A stretch of 64,000 bases of DNA from Rubrivirga litoralis (GTDB taxonomy: Bacteria > Bacteroidota > Rhodothermia > Rhodothermales > Rubricoccaceae): positions 5,579-69,578 of the forward strand of contig NZ_JAVRHT010000021.1 of assembly GCF_031846415.1 (NCBI RefSeq). The letters run 5' to 3'. Made by a program: the position numbers and the translations under genes. Position 1 is the first letter of the stretch. Each line of letters starts with the position of its first letter. Under the pieces are notes generated by a model. That model was not told where the DNA came from. It did no database searches and saw nothing but the letters and a program-made list of their open reading frames with translations. Positions 23,801 through 32,561 of the stretch are shown here, in pieces.

Positions 23801-23841
23801 CCGCCGCCCCGCCCCTCGTGCCGGGCGGGGCGGGGCGGCGG

Positions 23842-23849
23842 TAGCTTGG
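23842..23849 (+). promoter_or_regulatory. TAGCTTGG box after GC-boxes, upstream of fabI
   Basis: The sequence reads GGGCGGGGCGGGGCGGCGG and then TAGCTTGG, ending 24 nt before the fabI ATG. It is a Bacteroidota-like -7 element at the same distance as in several other genes here. Confidence 0.5.
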
Positions 23850-23873
23850 CGGCCCCTGACTGACCTCCCCCTC

Positions 23874-24719
23874 ATGGCTGACACGCCCGCCGGGCACGGA
23901 CTCCTCGCCGGCAAAGTCGGCGTCATCTCCGGCGCCCTCGACCCCAACTCCATCGCCTGGGCGCTCGCCGAGGCCGCCCACCGCGAGGGCGCCCGGTTCG
24001 TCCTCACGAACGCGCCCGTCGCCAGCCGCTTCGGCCAGCTCGACGAGCTCGCCGAGAAGACGGGCGGGAGCCCCATCGTCTACGCCGACGCGACGAACGA
24101 CGACGACCTCGACGCCCTCTTCGCCGAGGCCAAAGAGCACCTGGGCGGCCCGCTCGACTTCGTGGTCCACTCGATCGGGATGGGCCTCAACGTGCGCAAG
24201 GGGAAGCCGTACGAGGGGCTGAAGTACGAGTGGTACCTCAAGACCCTCGACATCTCGGCCGTCTCGCTGCACCGGATGGTCCGGGCCGCGCTCGACGGCG
24301 ACGCCATGAAAGACGGCGGCTCGGTGCTCGCCATGAGCTTTATCGGCGCCCAGCGGATCTTCTCGGAGTACAGCGAGATGGGCGACGCGAAGGCGCTCCT
24401 CGAGTCCATCGTGCGCTCGCTGGGCTACCGGCTGGGCCGGCGCGGCATCCGCATCAACGCCGTCTCGCAGAGCCCGACGCGGACGACGGCCGGCGGCGGG
24501 ATCGGCGGGTTCGACACGCTGTTCGACTTCGCCGAAAAGGTGGCCCCGCTCGGCAACGCCGACGCCGCCAGCTGCGCCGACTACTGCGTGACGCTCCTCA
24601 GCGACTACGCCCGCATGGTGACGATGCAGACGCTGTACCACGACGGCGGTTTTTCTGCCATGGGCATCTCCGACGCGCTCGTCGAGCAGATGGGCGGGAC
24701 CGTCGGAGAGGACTCGTGA
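23874..24719 (+). CDS. fabI: Enoyl-[acyl-carrier-protein] reductase (NADH)
   Basis: 281 residues. It performs the last reduction in fatty-acid elongation. FabI features are GVISGALDPNSIAWALAEAA (modified Rossmann motif), HSIGMGLNV and the catalytic Tyr-x6-Lys in SEYSEMGDAKALLES. RGIRINAVSQSPTRTTA is the usual substrate-loop region. The stop TGA overlaps a GTG that starts the next gene (GTGA). Confidence 0.95.
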   Translation: MADTPAGHGLLAGKVGVISGALDPNSIAWALAEAAHREGARFVLTNAPVASRFGQLDELAEKTGGSPIVYADATNDDDLDALFAEAKEHLGGPLDFVVHSIGMGLNVRKGKPYEGLKYEWYLKTLDISAVSLHRMVRAALDGDAMKDGGSVLAMSFIGAQRIFSEYSEMGDAKALLESIVRSLGYRLGRRGIRINAVSQSPTRTTAGGGIGGFDTLFDFAEKVAPLGNADAASCADYCVTLLSDYARMVTMQTLYHDGGFSAMGISDALVEQMGGTVGEDS

Positions 24720-25585
24720 CGCGGGCGGGGTGGGTCCTCGTCCTCGTGGCGCTCTGGGCGGCGCCCGCCGCCGCTTGCGACTGCATGGCGATGGGGCCGG
24801 CCTTCCAGGCCGAGGCGTTCGATGAGCCCGACCGGATGCTCGCGCTCCTCACCAGCCACGACGAGGTGTTCGCCGGCCGCGTCGTCGAGCGCGTGCCGTT
24901 CGAGGCCCAGACGATCGCCGGGTTCGGCGCCAACGAGTACGTCTTCGAGGTCGGCCGCCGGTGGCGGGGCGGGGTGGAGGACCGGGTCGTCATATCGAAC
25001 GACGGGTGGAATTGCTCCTACGCGCCTGCCTTCGACAGGGGCGACTGGTTTCTCGTGTTCGCGCGGTGGACCGAGGGTGGGGGGCTCACGACGGAGATGT
25101 GCTGGACCGCCCCGCCCATCCAACTCGGCCACGTCGCGGACGGTTGGGCAACCGGCTACTCCATCGGCGGGGGAGTGGCGCAACTGGGCGGCCTCGGCGG
25201 TGACCTGTTCGGGTGGCTGGACGCAGCGGCAGCCCGCTTCGGGGGCGTCGGTGGGGGCGAGCGGCTCGATCCGTCCGGTCCTCCTACGACGCTCACGGTC
25301 ACGGTCGTGGATGGAGTGAGCGGGGCGCCCGTCCCGACCGACAGCACGCTCCAGGTCGGCGTGACGGAGTGGTGGGGTGGGGTGCAGATGGAGGGCGCCG
25401 CCCCGCCCACGTTTCAACGGCTATCTGGGGAGGGTCCTGTCCGGTTTCAGGCCACCCTCGCGCCGGGGCTCTACCAGGTCGGTGCCTCGTACGGCGACCG
25501 GCATGGCGTCGTCGGCGTAATCGCCACGGGCGGGGCGCGGATCGTCCGCGTGGCGCTCTTCGAGCTTGACCCGGGGTCCCTATGA
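24716..25585 (+). CDS. Secreted protein with TIMP/netrin-like N-terminal domain
   Basis: 289 residues from a GTG overlapping the fabI stop. The N-terminal signal (VTRAGWVLVLVALWAAPAAA) is followed by CDCMAMGP and DEVFAGRVVERVPFEAQTI, the pattern of bacterial Cys-x-Cys netrin-fold proteins. Further Cys residues (WNCSYAP, TEMCWTAPP) could form disulfides. The C-terminal half has a beta-sandwich, carboxypeptidase-regulatory-like pattern (TLTVTVVDGVSGAPVPTDST). The function is unknown. It overlaps the next gene by 4 nt (ATGA). Confidence 0.78.
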   Translation: MTRAGWVLVLVALWAAPAAACDCMAMGPAFQAEAFDEPDRMLALLTSHDEVFAGRVVERVPFEAQTIAGFGANEYVFEVGRRWRGGVEDRVVISNDGWNCSYAPAFDRGDWFLVFARWTEGGGLTTEMCWTAPPIQLGHVADGWATGYSIGGGVAQLGGLGGDLFGWLDAAAARFGGVGGGERLDPSGPPTTLTVTVVDGVSGAPVPTDSTLQVGVTEWWGGVQMEGAAPPTFQRLSGEGPVRFQATLAPGLYQVGASYGDRHGVVGVIATGGARIVRVALFELDPGSL

Positions 25586-25965
25586 TCGGCCTCCCCGACG
25601 GCGGCCTCCGCGCGGCGTCCGTCGTGGTGCTGGCGCTCGTGTTCGTGGGCGCCGGCGCGCTCCACTTCGTGCGGCCGCAGGCGTTCGAGGCGATCGTCCC
25701 GCCGACCCTCCCCGCCCCGCGCCTGCTCGTGCTCGTGAGCGGGGCGGCGGAGATTTTGGGCGGGCTGGGGCTCCTGGTCCCGGCCGTCCGCCCGTGGGCG
25801 GGGTGGGGGCTGGTGGCGCTGCTCGTGGCCGTCTTCCCGGCCAACGTCTTCATGGCCACGCACGCCGAGCGGTTCGCGGGCCTCGCGCCGGCGTGGGCGC
25901 TGTGGGCGCGGCTCCCGCTCCAGGCCGTCCTCATCGTGTGGGTGGTCTGGGCGAGCCGCCCGTGA
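25582..25965 (+). CDS. DoxX-like membrane protein
   Basis: 127 residues with four hydrophobic segments. Early VVLALVFVGAGALHFVRPQA and central SGAAEILGGLGLLVPAVRPW match the DoxX/DoxD-like family; the conserved motif with Phe, Pro and the ERxxG-like turn is present. Proteins of this family sit in the inner membrane and are linked to redox or thiol homeostasis in some bacteria. It is the third member of an overlapping chain after fabI. Confidence 0.82.
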   Translation: MIGLPDGGLRAASVVVLALVFVGAGALHFVRPQAFEAIVPPTLPAPRLLVLVSGAAEILGGLGLLVPAVRPWAGWGLVALLVAVFPANVFMATHAERFAGLAPAWALWARLPLQAVLIVWVVWASRP

Positions 25966-25996
25966 CCGCCCCGCCCCCGGCAGGCGGGCGGGGCGG
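25966..25996 (+). terminator. 11-mer inverted pair after the DoxX-like gene
   Basis: CCGCCCCGCCC (25966-25976) directly after the stop pairs with GGGCGGGGCGG (25986-25996) over a 9-nt loop. The M1 peptidase gene starts 25 nt later, so termination and initiation signals are compressed. Confidence 0.45.
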
Positions 25997-26021
25997 GGGA
26001 GGGGCTCCACCCCGCCCACGC

Positions 26022-27593
26022 ATGAGGGCGAGTCGGCTCTGGCGCCTGGGCGGGGCGGCGGCGCTCGCGCTCCTCCTGGTCGGGTGCCTCGCGGACCCCG
26101 ACGCCAGCGTCGTCGCCCCGCCCCCGCAGGACGGCGTCGACGTGCTGGAGACGATCGCAGACCTCCGGCTGGAGCCTGAGGCGCTGGCGCTCGGCGGCCG
26201 CGTGTCGCTCGTGGTCGCCGTGCCGGACACGCTGGGCACGCTCGTGCTCGGGCTCGACGACGCGCTCACCGTCCGCGCCGTGCGCGTGGACGGGCGGCCC
26301 GTGGAGATCCTCCGCGACGGCGACGCGCTGGGCGTCCCGGTCGGCGGCGCGGGCGGGGTGGTCGTGGTCGACGTGGACTACGACGGCACGCCGGCGGCCG
26401 GGCTCTACGCGGGCGAGGCGCCGGGGCAGCGCGTGGTCTACACCGACGCCTGGCCCGACCGCGCGGCCGGCTGGCTCCCGGGCGTCCACCACCCGTCGGA
26501 CCCGACGATGCTCGACCTCACGCTCGACGTGCCGGCGGCGTTCGACGTGGCCGCGAGCGGCGTCGCCGCGTCGGACTCCGTCGGGGGCGGGCGGCGCGTG
26601 GCCCGGTTCGTGCTCGACCGCCCCGCCCCGGTTTACACGGCCGCCTTCGCCGTCGGCGACTTCGACGTGGTCGAGGGCGGGGCGGCCGCGGGCGGGGCGG
26701 TGCCGCTCCGCCACGTGCTCCTGGCCGGCGAGCGCGGCCGGGCGGGGCGGCTCGGGCGGACCGGCGCGGCGCTCGACACGCTCGCCGCCCTCCTCGGGCC
26801 GTACCCGTACGCGGCCTACGCGACGGTCCAGGTGCCCATGCGCTACGCCGGCATGGAGAACGCCGCCGCCCCGTTCCTCCGCGCCGACCTCTACGGCGCC
26901 GACGCGCCGGGCCGCAACGCGGTCGAGGAGGTCAACGTCCACGAACTCGTGCATCAGTGGTGGGGGAACGACGTGGTGCCGGCCGACTGGCGCGACCTGT
27001 GGCTGAGCGAGGGGCCGGCTACGTATCTCACGGCCGAGGTCTACCGCCGTCTCGACGGCGAGGACGCCGGGCGCCGCCACCTTGTCCGCATGGTGCGCGA
27101 GATCGGCCTTGAGGACGCCGCCCGCCGCCTCGTTCCGGCGTCGCTCGACGACCCGGCCGACGTGCTCTCAGCGACGGTGTACAACAAGGGCGGGGCGGTC
27201 CTCCACCTGCTCCGCCTGACGTTGGGCGACGCCGCGTTCTGGCATGGGCTCCGCCGCGTCCGCGAGGCGTACGCCGACCGCCCGCTCTCGACGGCTGCGT
27301 TCCAGCGCGCACTGGAGCGAGAGACGGGTCGCGACCTGAGCGGCGTCTTCCGCGTGTGGGTTTATGGCGAGGGCCTCCCCGCCCTCGAAACACGGTGGGA
27401 CGGCGCGACGCAAACGCTCTCGTGGACGGTGACGGGCGACGGCGGCACGCTCGACGGCGTCCCGTTCGAGCTCTTTGTCCGCCAGGGTGGCGGGGCGGGG
27501 CGGTTCGTTGCGGCCACGGCGGGCTCCATTCGCCTACTGGGCGCCGACGCGCCGACGGTGGAGCCGGTGGGGATCCTGCTCCGCGTGGAGTAG
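26022..27593 (+). CDS. M1-family metallopeptidase lipoprotein
   Basis: 523 residues. A lipoprotein signal ends at lipobox LLVGC (Cys22). The exopeptidase motif is AGMENAA (276-282), and the zinc site is VHELVHQWWGN with His307, His311 and Glu330 (LSEGPATYL), the exact x18 spacing. The family trims N-terminal residues from peptides; this one is likely anchored in the periplasm or outer membrane. Relative to long aminopeptidase N it lacks the large C-terminal ERAP1-like domain. Confidence 0.92.
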   Translation: MRASRLWRLGGAAALALLLVGCLADPDASVVAPPPQDGVDVLETIADLRLEPEALALGGRVSLVVAVPDTLGTLVLGLDDALTVRAVRVDGRPVEILRDGDALGVPVGGAGGVVVVDVDYDGTPAAGLYAGEAPGQRVVYTDAWPDRAAGWLPGVHHPSDPTMLDLTLDVPAAFDVAASGVAASDSVGGGRRVARFVLDRPAPVYTAAFAVGDFDVVEGGAAAGGAVPLRHVLLAGERGRAGRLGRTGAALDTLAALLGPYPYAAYATVQVPMRYAGMENAAAPFLRADLYGADAPGRNAVEEVNVHELVHQWWGNDVVPADWRDLWLSEGPATYLTAEVYRRLDGEDAGRRHLVRMVREIGLEDAARRLVPASLDDPADVLSATVYNKGGAVLHLLRLTLGDAAFWHGLRRVREAYADRPLSTAAFQRALERETGRDLSGVFRVWVYGEGLPALETRWDGATQTLSWTVTGDGGTLDGVPFELFVRQGGGAGRFVAATAGSIRLLGADAPTVEPVGILLRVE

Positions 27594-27693
27594 GCGCGGG
27601 GCGCCGCCGCCCCGCCCGTTGGACCGTGAGGGCGGGGCGGCCGGCCCTTGCCGCCTGTCGTGGCCGCCCCGCCCGTCGCGGTCGTCAGCCCAC

Positions 27694-27718
27694 GGGCGAC
27701 CGCCGGTCGCCCCTACGG
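27694..27718 (+). repeat. Dispersed stem-loop, class A
   Basis: Identical over its length to 15627-15651: arms GGCGACC and GGTCGCC followed by CCTACGG. Confidence 0.7.
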
Positions 27719-27737
27719 CCATGCTTCGTTGCCCAAA

Positions 27738-27763
27738 CGCCGTTGCGCGCAACGGCGCTACGG
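27738..27763 (+). repeat. Dispersed stem-loop, class D
   Basis: Arms CGCCGTTGC and GCAACGGCG with a 2-nt loop, followed by CTACGG. The copy at 63943 has one base pair inverted in the stem. Confidence 0.7.
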
Positions 27764-27859
27764 CTCCCGCCCCCGTCGACCGACGGCGCCCTGGGCGGGG
27801 CGGAGAACTCTGAGACAACCTCCCCGCCCCGCCCACTTTTCCGCGGGCGGGGCGGCCAT

Positions 27860-27908
27860 CTTCCGCCTTCCGCCTTCCGCCTTCCGCCTTCCGCCTTCCG
27901 CCTTCCGC
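27860..27908 (+). repeat. Tandem heptamer (CTTCCGC)x7 abutting the HAD phosphatase gene
   Basis: Seven exact copies, then CTTCCC and the GTG start at 27915. It is the same unit and placement as at 15758 upstream of ruvX. Confidence 0.9.
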
Positions 27909-27914
27909 CTTCCC

Positions 27915-28673
27915 GTGATCCGCCTCTTCCTCTCCGACATCGACGGCTGCCTCAGCGAGCCGTACACGGCGTACGACCTCGACGGCTTCGCGCAGCTGCG
28001 CCGGTGGGCGGGGCGGGCCGAGACCGACCCGCGCTACCCGCGCCTCGGGATCTGCTCGGGGCGCGCGTACGCCTACGTCGAGGCCGTGGCCCAGGCGCTC
28101 GGGCTCCGCGCGCCGGCGCTGTTCGAGAGCGGGGGCGGGCGGTTCGACCTGGAAGGTGCCCGGATCACCTGGAACCCCGCCCTCACGCCCGAGGTCGAGC
28201 GCGACCTCGACGCCGTGCGGGCGTTTTTGCTGGAGGCCGTCGTTCCGCGCTCCGAGACCGTCTTGTTCGACTACGGCAAGCGGAGCCAGGCCGGCATCGT
28301 GGGGCCGGTGCCGGGCGAGTGCGAGCGGCACCTGCCGGACGTCGAGGCGTTCGTCGCGGCCCACGCGCCCGACCTCGTCGCCTACCACACGCCGTACTCC
28401 GTCGACGTGGTGCCGGCGGCGCTGACGAAGGTGCTGGCGCTCCAGTGGCTGGCGGACGCGGACGGGCTGGACCTCGCCGAGATCGCCTTCATCGGCGACA
28501 CGAACGGCGACGCCCCGGCGATCGCCGCGTGCGGGTTGGGGTTCGCGCCGGCCAACGGCGCTCGCCCTGCCCGCGAGGCGGCCGACGTCGTGACCGAGGG
28601 GGCGGTGCTCGACGGCGTGCTGGAGGCGTACCGCGTCTGCCTCCGCCGCAACGGCTTGGACGTCGCCGCCTAG
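27915..28673 (+). CDS. HAD-superfamily (Cof/IIB-like) phosphatase
   Basis: 252 residues from a GTG. Motif I is LFLSDIDGCLSEPY (two Asp), motif II is in LGICSGRAYAYVEA, and motif IV is EIAFIGDTNGDAPAIAACG with the Asp pair. The cap type and length suit sugar-phosphate phosphatases (sucrose- or mannosyl-3-phosphoglycerate-phosphatase-like), but the substrate is not determined. The GTG is chosen because upstream codons in this frame are the heptamer array. Confidence 0.82.
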   Translation: MIRLFLSDIDGCLSEPYTAYDLDGFAQLRRWAGRAETDPRYPRLGICSGRAYAYVEAVAQALGLRAPALFESGGGRFDLEGARITWNPALTPEVERDLDAVRAFLLEAVVPRSETVLFDYGKRSQAGIVGPVPGECERHLPDVEAFVAAHAPDLVAYHTPYSVDVVPAALTKVLALQWLADADGLDLAEIAFIGDTNGDAPAIAACGLGFAPANGARPAREAADVVTEGAVLDGVLEAYRVCLRRNGLDVAA

Positions 28674-28860
28674 GGGCGGCAGAGGGTAGCCCCGGAGTCC
28701 GAGAGGCGCCGCCGAGCACGCGGGGCGAGGGCGTTTTCTGACGCGCCGACGCACGAACCGGCGGTGGGGTGCGCGTTCGCTCGTTCGGTGCCCGCCCCGC
28801 CCTCGCTCTCCCCGTGCCGGCTCGTGAGTGACGTGAGCGTTGCCTCCGGGCGGGGCGGCC

Positions 28861-28868
28861 TATATGTT
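28861..28868 (+). promoter_or_regulatory. GC-box plus TATATGTT, upstream of the L,D-transpeptidase gene
   Basis: GGGCGGGGCGG (28848-28858), CC, then TATATGTTG; 22 nt remain to the ATG. One of the composite promoter-like elements. Confidence 0.5.
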
Positions 28869-28890
28869 GCCACTCCCCCGGACTCACCTC

Positions 28891-29694
28891 ATGGCCCGCC
28901 CCGCCCTCGTCCTCCTGCTCGTCCTCGCCGCTGGCCCCGCCCTCGGACAGGCGAGTGCGGGCGGCTTCGACGCGCGCACCGAGCCCACGCCGCCGCCCAT
29001 CGAGCGGGCCTACGACGTCGACGCCGCGCCGGCGTACTACGTGACGGCCCCGGAGGTCGCGCTCCGCGCGGCGCCCGACGACCGGGCGGCCGTGGTCCTG
29101 ACGCTCCGCGTCCGCGACGGCGTCCGCGTGCTCGGCGACGAGGCGGGCGGGGCGGGGTGGCGGCTCGTCCAGTACGGGCCGGACCGCGGGTACGTCCGCG
29201 CCGAGGCGATCTCGAACGTCTGGGTCCGCGTCGACAAGTCGGACCGGACGGTGTACGTGTACCGCGGCGACCGGCTCGTGCGCGAGCTGCCGGCCGACGT
29301 CTCGCGCAGCGACGAGGACAAGGTCCGCCGGTCGGCGCGCGGCGAGGCCGACCACTACCGGGTGCCGGAGGGCGTGTTCTTCGTGTGCCGGAAAAACGAC
29401 GCCTCCCAGTACTACCGGGCGTTCGTGGTCAGCTACCCCAACCCGGTCCACGCGCTGCGCGGGCTGGAGCGCGGGCTCATCACGCAGGCCCAGTACGAGG
29501 CCATCGTGGACGCCGACCGCGAGGGCCGCGAGCCGCCGATGGGCACGCGGCTCGGCGGGCTCATCGAGATCCACGGCAACGGCTCCGGCCGCCGCCGTGC
29601 GTGGACGCGCGGGTGCGTCGCGCTCCGCAACGTGCACATGGACGAGCTGTGGGCCTACGTCGAGGTCGGGACGCCGATCGTGATCGAGCCGTAG
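28891..29694 (+). CDS. L,D-transpeptidase with SH3 domain
   Basis: 267 residues. A signal peptide (ARPALVLLLVLAAGPALGQA) is followed by a bacterial SH3-like part (about 45-105: YYVTAPEVALRAAPDDRAAV) and a YkuD domain. Catalytic residues are His228 (EIHGNGSGRRRAW) and Cys242 (TRGCVALRN). It should cross-link peptidoglycan 3-3 or attach proteins to it in the periplasm. Confidence 0.92.
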   Translation: MARPALVLLLVLAAGPALGQASAGGFDARTEPTPPPIERAYDVDAAPAYYVTAPEVALRAAPDDRAAVVLTLRVRDGVRVLGDEAGGAGWRLVQYGPDRGYVRAEAISNVWVRVDKSDRTVYVYRGDRLVRELPADVSRSDEDKVRRSARGEADHYRVPEGVFFVCRKNDASQYYRAFVVSYPNPVHALRGLERGLITQAQYEAIVDADREGREPPMGTRLGGLIEIHGNGSGRRRAWTRGCVALRNVHMDELWAYVEVGTPIVIEP

Positions 29695-29884
29695 AGCGAC
29701 GAGCTACGGGTAGAGCGCTCGCCGCCCCGCCCGTGGCGGCGAGGGCGGGGCGGCTCCGCCGGGGGCGGGGTGGAGGCGCGGGGCGGGCTCGTCACCCTTC
29801 GCTCTTTGCTCCGCGCCCGCCCCGCCCGCGCGCAACACCTCCCAGCGGGCAGTCGTACCCGGTGGGAACCCAACCCCGCACACC

Positions 29885-31246
29885 ATGACCGCCCTCCGCA
29901 CGGCCGTCTGCCTGGCCGCTCTCGTCCTCGTGGGCGGGGCGGCCGCCGCCCAGCCGGCGCTGGTCCCGCTCGACGACGCCGGCGCCGGACCCGTCTACCG
30001 CGTCACGATCGACGGGATGATCGACAACGCGCTCGCCCAGTACGTCCAGCGCGCGCTCGACGACGCGGCCGCGGCGGACGCGGCGGCCGTCGTGTTTCGG
30101 ATCGACACGTTCGGTGGGCTCCTGGAGGCGGCCGACCAGATCCGCAAGGCCGTCCTCTCGTCGCCGGTCCCGACCGTCGCCGTCGTCGACCGGAACGCGG
30201 CCTCGGCCGGGGCCATCATCGCCTACGCCAACGATCGGATCGTGTTCGTCCCCGGCGCCTCGATGGGCGCGGCGACGGCCGTGAACGGGGCGGGCGAGTA
30301 CGCCCCCGAGAAGGTCCAGAGCTACACGCGCGGCATGATCCGCGCGACGGCCGAGGCGACCGGCCGCGACCCGCAGATCGCCGAGGCGATGGTCGACGAG
30401 ACGATCGTGGTGCCGGGCGTGGTCGACGACAGCACGCTCCTCACGCTGTCCGCCGACGAGGCCGTCCTCTTAGGCGTCGCCGACGCCGAGCTGCCGTCGG
30501 TCGACGCGGCCGTCGAGGCGCTCGGGCTGGCCGACCGCGAGCAGGTCACACATGGGGCGTCGACGGCCGAGCGCGTGCTCCGCTTTCTGGGCTCGCCGGT
30601 GCTCGCCTCGATCCTCATGATGATGATGATGGGCGGGCTGTACTTCGAGATCCAGACGCCCGGCGTCGGGTTCGCGGGCGCCGTGGCGGTCGTCGGCGCG
30701 GCCCTCTTTTTCGCCCCGCACTATTTGCTCGGGCTCGTCCAGGCGTGGGAGATCGCGCTGTTCGTGGTCGGCGTCGGGCTTTTGCTCGTTGAGGTGTTCG
30801 TGACGCCCGGGTTCGGCGTGTTCGGGATCGCCGGGATCGTGGCCATGCTGGGGGCGCTCTTTATCGCGCTCATCCCGAACATCGGGTTCGCGTTCCCGAC
30901 CGACGTCGAGATCGCCCGCGCGTCGACGACGTTGGCGGCCGCCCTCGTGCTCGTCGTGCTGTTCGCCATCTCGCTCGGCCGGCTTCTGCCCAAGTCGGAG
31001 CGCCTCAACCGGCTCGTTCTCGCGCCCACGCTGTCGAGCCTCGAGGGGTACACGTCGGCCGACACGGTGGCCGCGCTCGTCGGGCAGCGGGGGACGGCGC
31101 TCACCGGCCTCCGCCCGTCGGGGACGGCCACCGTCGGCGGCGTCCGCGTGGACGTCGTCTCCGAGGGGACGTTCGTGGCGCCGGGCGCCCCCGTCGAAGT
31201 CGTCAGCGCGGCCGGGTCGCGCGTCGTCGTCCGCGAGGTGGCCTGA
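29885..31246 (+). CDS. NfeD-family ClpP-class membrane serine protease (long NfeD)
   Basis: 453 residues. A signal peptide is followed by a ClpP-like protease domain with the nucleophile Ser107 in DRNAASAGAIIAYANDR and FRIDTFGGLLEAADQIRK. Then come four to five membrane segments (LASILMMMMMGGLYFEIQTP onward) and a C-terminal OB-fold NfeD domain (GQRGTALTGLRPSGTATVGG). Long NfeD proteins usually work with flotillin/stomatin partners in membrane quality control; none is adjacent, but a short NfeD follows. Confidence 0.93.
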   Translation: MTALRTAVCLAALVLVGGAAAAQPALVPLDDAGAGPVYRVTIDGMIDNALAQYVQRALDDAAAADAAAVVFRIDTFGGLLEAADQIRKAVLSSPVPTVAVVDRNAASAGAIIAYANDRIVFVPGASMGAATAVNGAGEYAPEKVQSYTRGMIRATAEATGRDPQIAEAMVDETIVVPGVVDDSTLLTLSADEAVLLGVADAELPSVDAAVEALGLADREQVTHGASTAERVLRFLGSPVLASILMMMMMGGLYFEIQTPGVGFAGAVAVVGAALFFAPHYLLGLVQAWEIALFVVGVGLLLVEVFVTPGFGVFGIAGIVAMLGALFIALIPNIGFAFPTDVEIARASTTLAAALVLVVLFAISLGRLLPKSERLNRLVLAPTLSSLEGYTSADTVAALVGQRGTALTGLRPSGTATVGGVRVDVVSEGTFVAPGAPVEVVSAAGSRVVVREVA

Positions 31247-31250
31247 TGCG

Positions 31251-31330
31251 GGGACGAGGTGCCGGGCTCGTGGTACGGGCGGGGTGGCGCGACAGGACGC
31301 GTGCCCCGTACCGGGTACCCCGTGCCCTTT
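31251..31330 (+). repeat. Facing heptad-phased arms between the two NfeD genes
   Basis: The left arm has GGTGCC at 31258, GGCTCG at 31265 and GGTACG at 31272. The right arm has GTGCC at 31301, GTACC at 31308, GTACC at 31315 and GTGCC at 31322. All spacings are 7, and the two arms are complementary. A GGGCGGGGTGG copy lies between them. Confidence 0.7.
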
Positions 31331-31349
31331 CCCCCCGCCCCGCCCCAAC

Positions 31350-31832
31350 GTGGAGCTCCTGATCCCCGCCCTCTTGATCCTGGTCGGCCTCGCGCTCGTG
31401 GCCGTCGAGGTCACGGTCGTGCCCGGCCTCAACGCGGTCGGCGTGCTGGGGGTGGTAGGCGCGGCCGTCGGCGTGGTCTACGCGTTCGTCGAGCTCGGGT
31501 GGGCGGGCGGGTTGGCCACGCTCGCGGCCACGCTCCTGGCCGCGGGCGGGGTGGCGTACCTCCTGTGGGACTCGGGCGCGTGGGACCGCTTCGTGCTCTC
31601 CGACAGCCTCCGCCGCGACGCCGACGCCGACGCCGAGGAGCACGCGGGGCGTGCGCGGATGCTGGGGCAGACGGGGACGGCGCTCACCCCGCTCCGCCCG
31701 GGCGGGGTGGCCGAGGTGGGCGGGGCGCGCCTCGAGGTCGAGACCGAGGGGGCGTTCGTGGCCGCCGGCAGCCGGGTCCGCGTGGTGGCGCTCGACCGCC
31801 GGCGGTTTATCGTCCGCGTGGTCGAGGAGTAG
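31350..31832 (+). CDS. Short NfeD-like membrane protein
   Basis: 160 residues from a GTG at 31350: VELLIPALLILVGLALVAVE, two to four membrane segments, then an OB-fold domain (GQTGTALTPLRPGGVAEVGG, LDRRRFIVRVVEE). It lacks the protease domain. Its OB part is closely similar to that of the preceding long NfeD (GTALTxLRPxGxAxVGG), suggesting duplication. A GTG at 31284 would extend it by 22 Pro-rich residues and is less likely. Confidence 0.85.
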   Translation: MELLIPALLILVGLALVAVEVTVVPGLNAVGVLGVVGAAVGVVYAFVELGWAGGLATLAATLLAAGGVAYLLWDSGAWDRFVLSDSLRRDADADAEEHAGRARMLGQTGTALTPLRPGGVAEVGGARLEVETEGAFVAAGSRVRVVALDRRRFIVRVVEE

Positions 31833-31864
31833 GGCCACGGCGGGTGCGCGCGGGCGGGGCGGAG

Positions 31865-31872
31865 TAGCTTCC
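31865..31872 (+). promoter_or_regulatory. GC-box plus TAGCTTCC
   Basis: GGGCGGGGCGG (31852-31862), AG, then TAGCTTCC, 32 nt before the ATG of the lipoprotein gene at 31905. Confidence 0.5.
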
Positions 31873-31904
31873 GCCACCCCGCCCCTGGGTCCGCCCCGAC
31901 TGCC

Positions 31905-32561
31905 ATGCGCCCCGCCCTCGCCGCCCTCGTCCTCGTCCTCGCCGCCGGCTGCGCCGAGCCCGGCCCGCCTGCCGCCCCGCCCGAGGGGTGGACCGCCGAT
32001 GGCGGCCGCTGGTGGGTCCCGGGCACCGACACGTCGGCCGCCTTCCGCGACCTCTCGACGATCGAGGGCATGGGCGTCGCCCGCGACGGGTCCGAGTTCG
32101 TGCGGTGGTCGCAGGAGAAGATGACCGACCTCTACCGGACGAACCCCGAAGTCGTCGACTCGGTCTTCGGCGCCGACTTTCTCGTGGTCGTCGAGGACGG
32201 CGTGCCGTCGGGCGGCAACTACGGAACCGAGGCGGACGCCCTCGTGAAGAGCGTCAAGGCCGACTTTTTCCAGCGCTACAACCCGGCGCAGACCGTCCCC
32301 CGCACGGATCCGCTCGTGGTCCCGGACAGCCTCGCCGACGTGAGCGGCCGCGTCGCGGTCCAGGTGTACCTCACGCCGGACCAGGAGCCCGTCGCCGTCG
32401 AGCTCCTGGAGGGGACGGGCACGACGCTGGACGAGATCACCATGCGGCGGGCCATCGAGGGCGAGTACACCGACGCGTGGGTCCGCGAGGGCGCCGGCCA
32501 GTCGCGCGGCGTCAACGTGCCGAACTGGGTCCGCGTGACCAACACGTTCGGCATACGGTAG
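31905..32561 (+). CDS. Lipoprotein with TonB-C-like domain
   Basis: 218 residues. The signal MRPALAALVLVLAAGC ends in a lipobox (Cys16). The C-terminal region, about 145-205, has the TonB C-terminal pattern: VPDSLADVSGRVAVQVYLTP, VAVELLEGTGTTLDEITMRR and a final PNWVRVTNTF. The middle part is unassigned. There is no Pro-rich spacer or inner-membrane anchor, so this is not a classical TonB; it may bind peptidoglycan or an outer-membrane partner. Confidence 0.75.
   Translation: MRPALAALVLVLAAGCAEPGPPAAPPEGWTADGGRWWVPGTDTSAAFRDLSTIEGMGVARDGSEFVRWSQEKMTDLYRTNPEVVDSVFGADFLVVVEDGVPSGGNYGTEADALVKSVKADFFQRYNPAQTVPRTDPLVVPDSLADVSGRVAVQVYLTPDQEPVAVELLEGTGTTLDEITMRRAIEGEYTDAWVREGAGQSRGVNVPNWVRVTNTFGIR

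Larger units (their letters stand above)
27594..27914 (+). other. Repeat-rich non-coding region (321 nt)
   Basis: No gene is supported. It holds a class A stem-loop (27694-27718), a class D stem-loop (27738-27763), several GC 11-mers and then the CTTCCGC array (27860-27908) running up to the next start codon. Confidence 0.7.
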
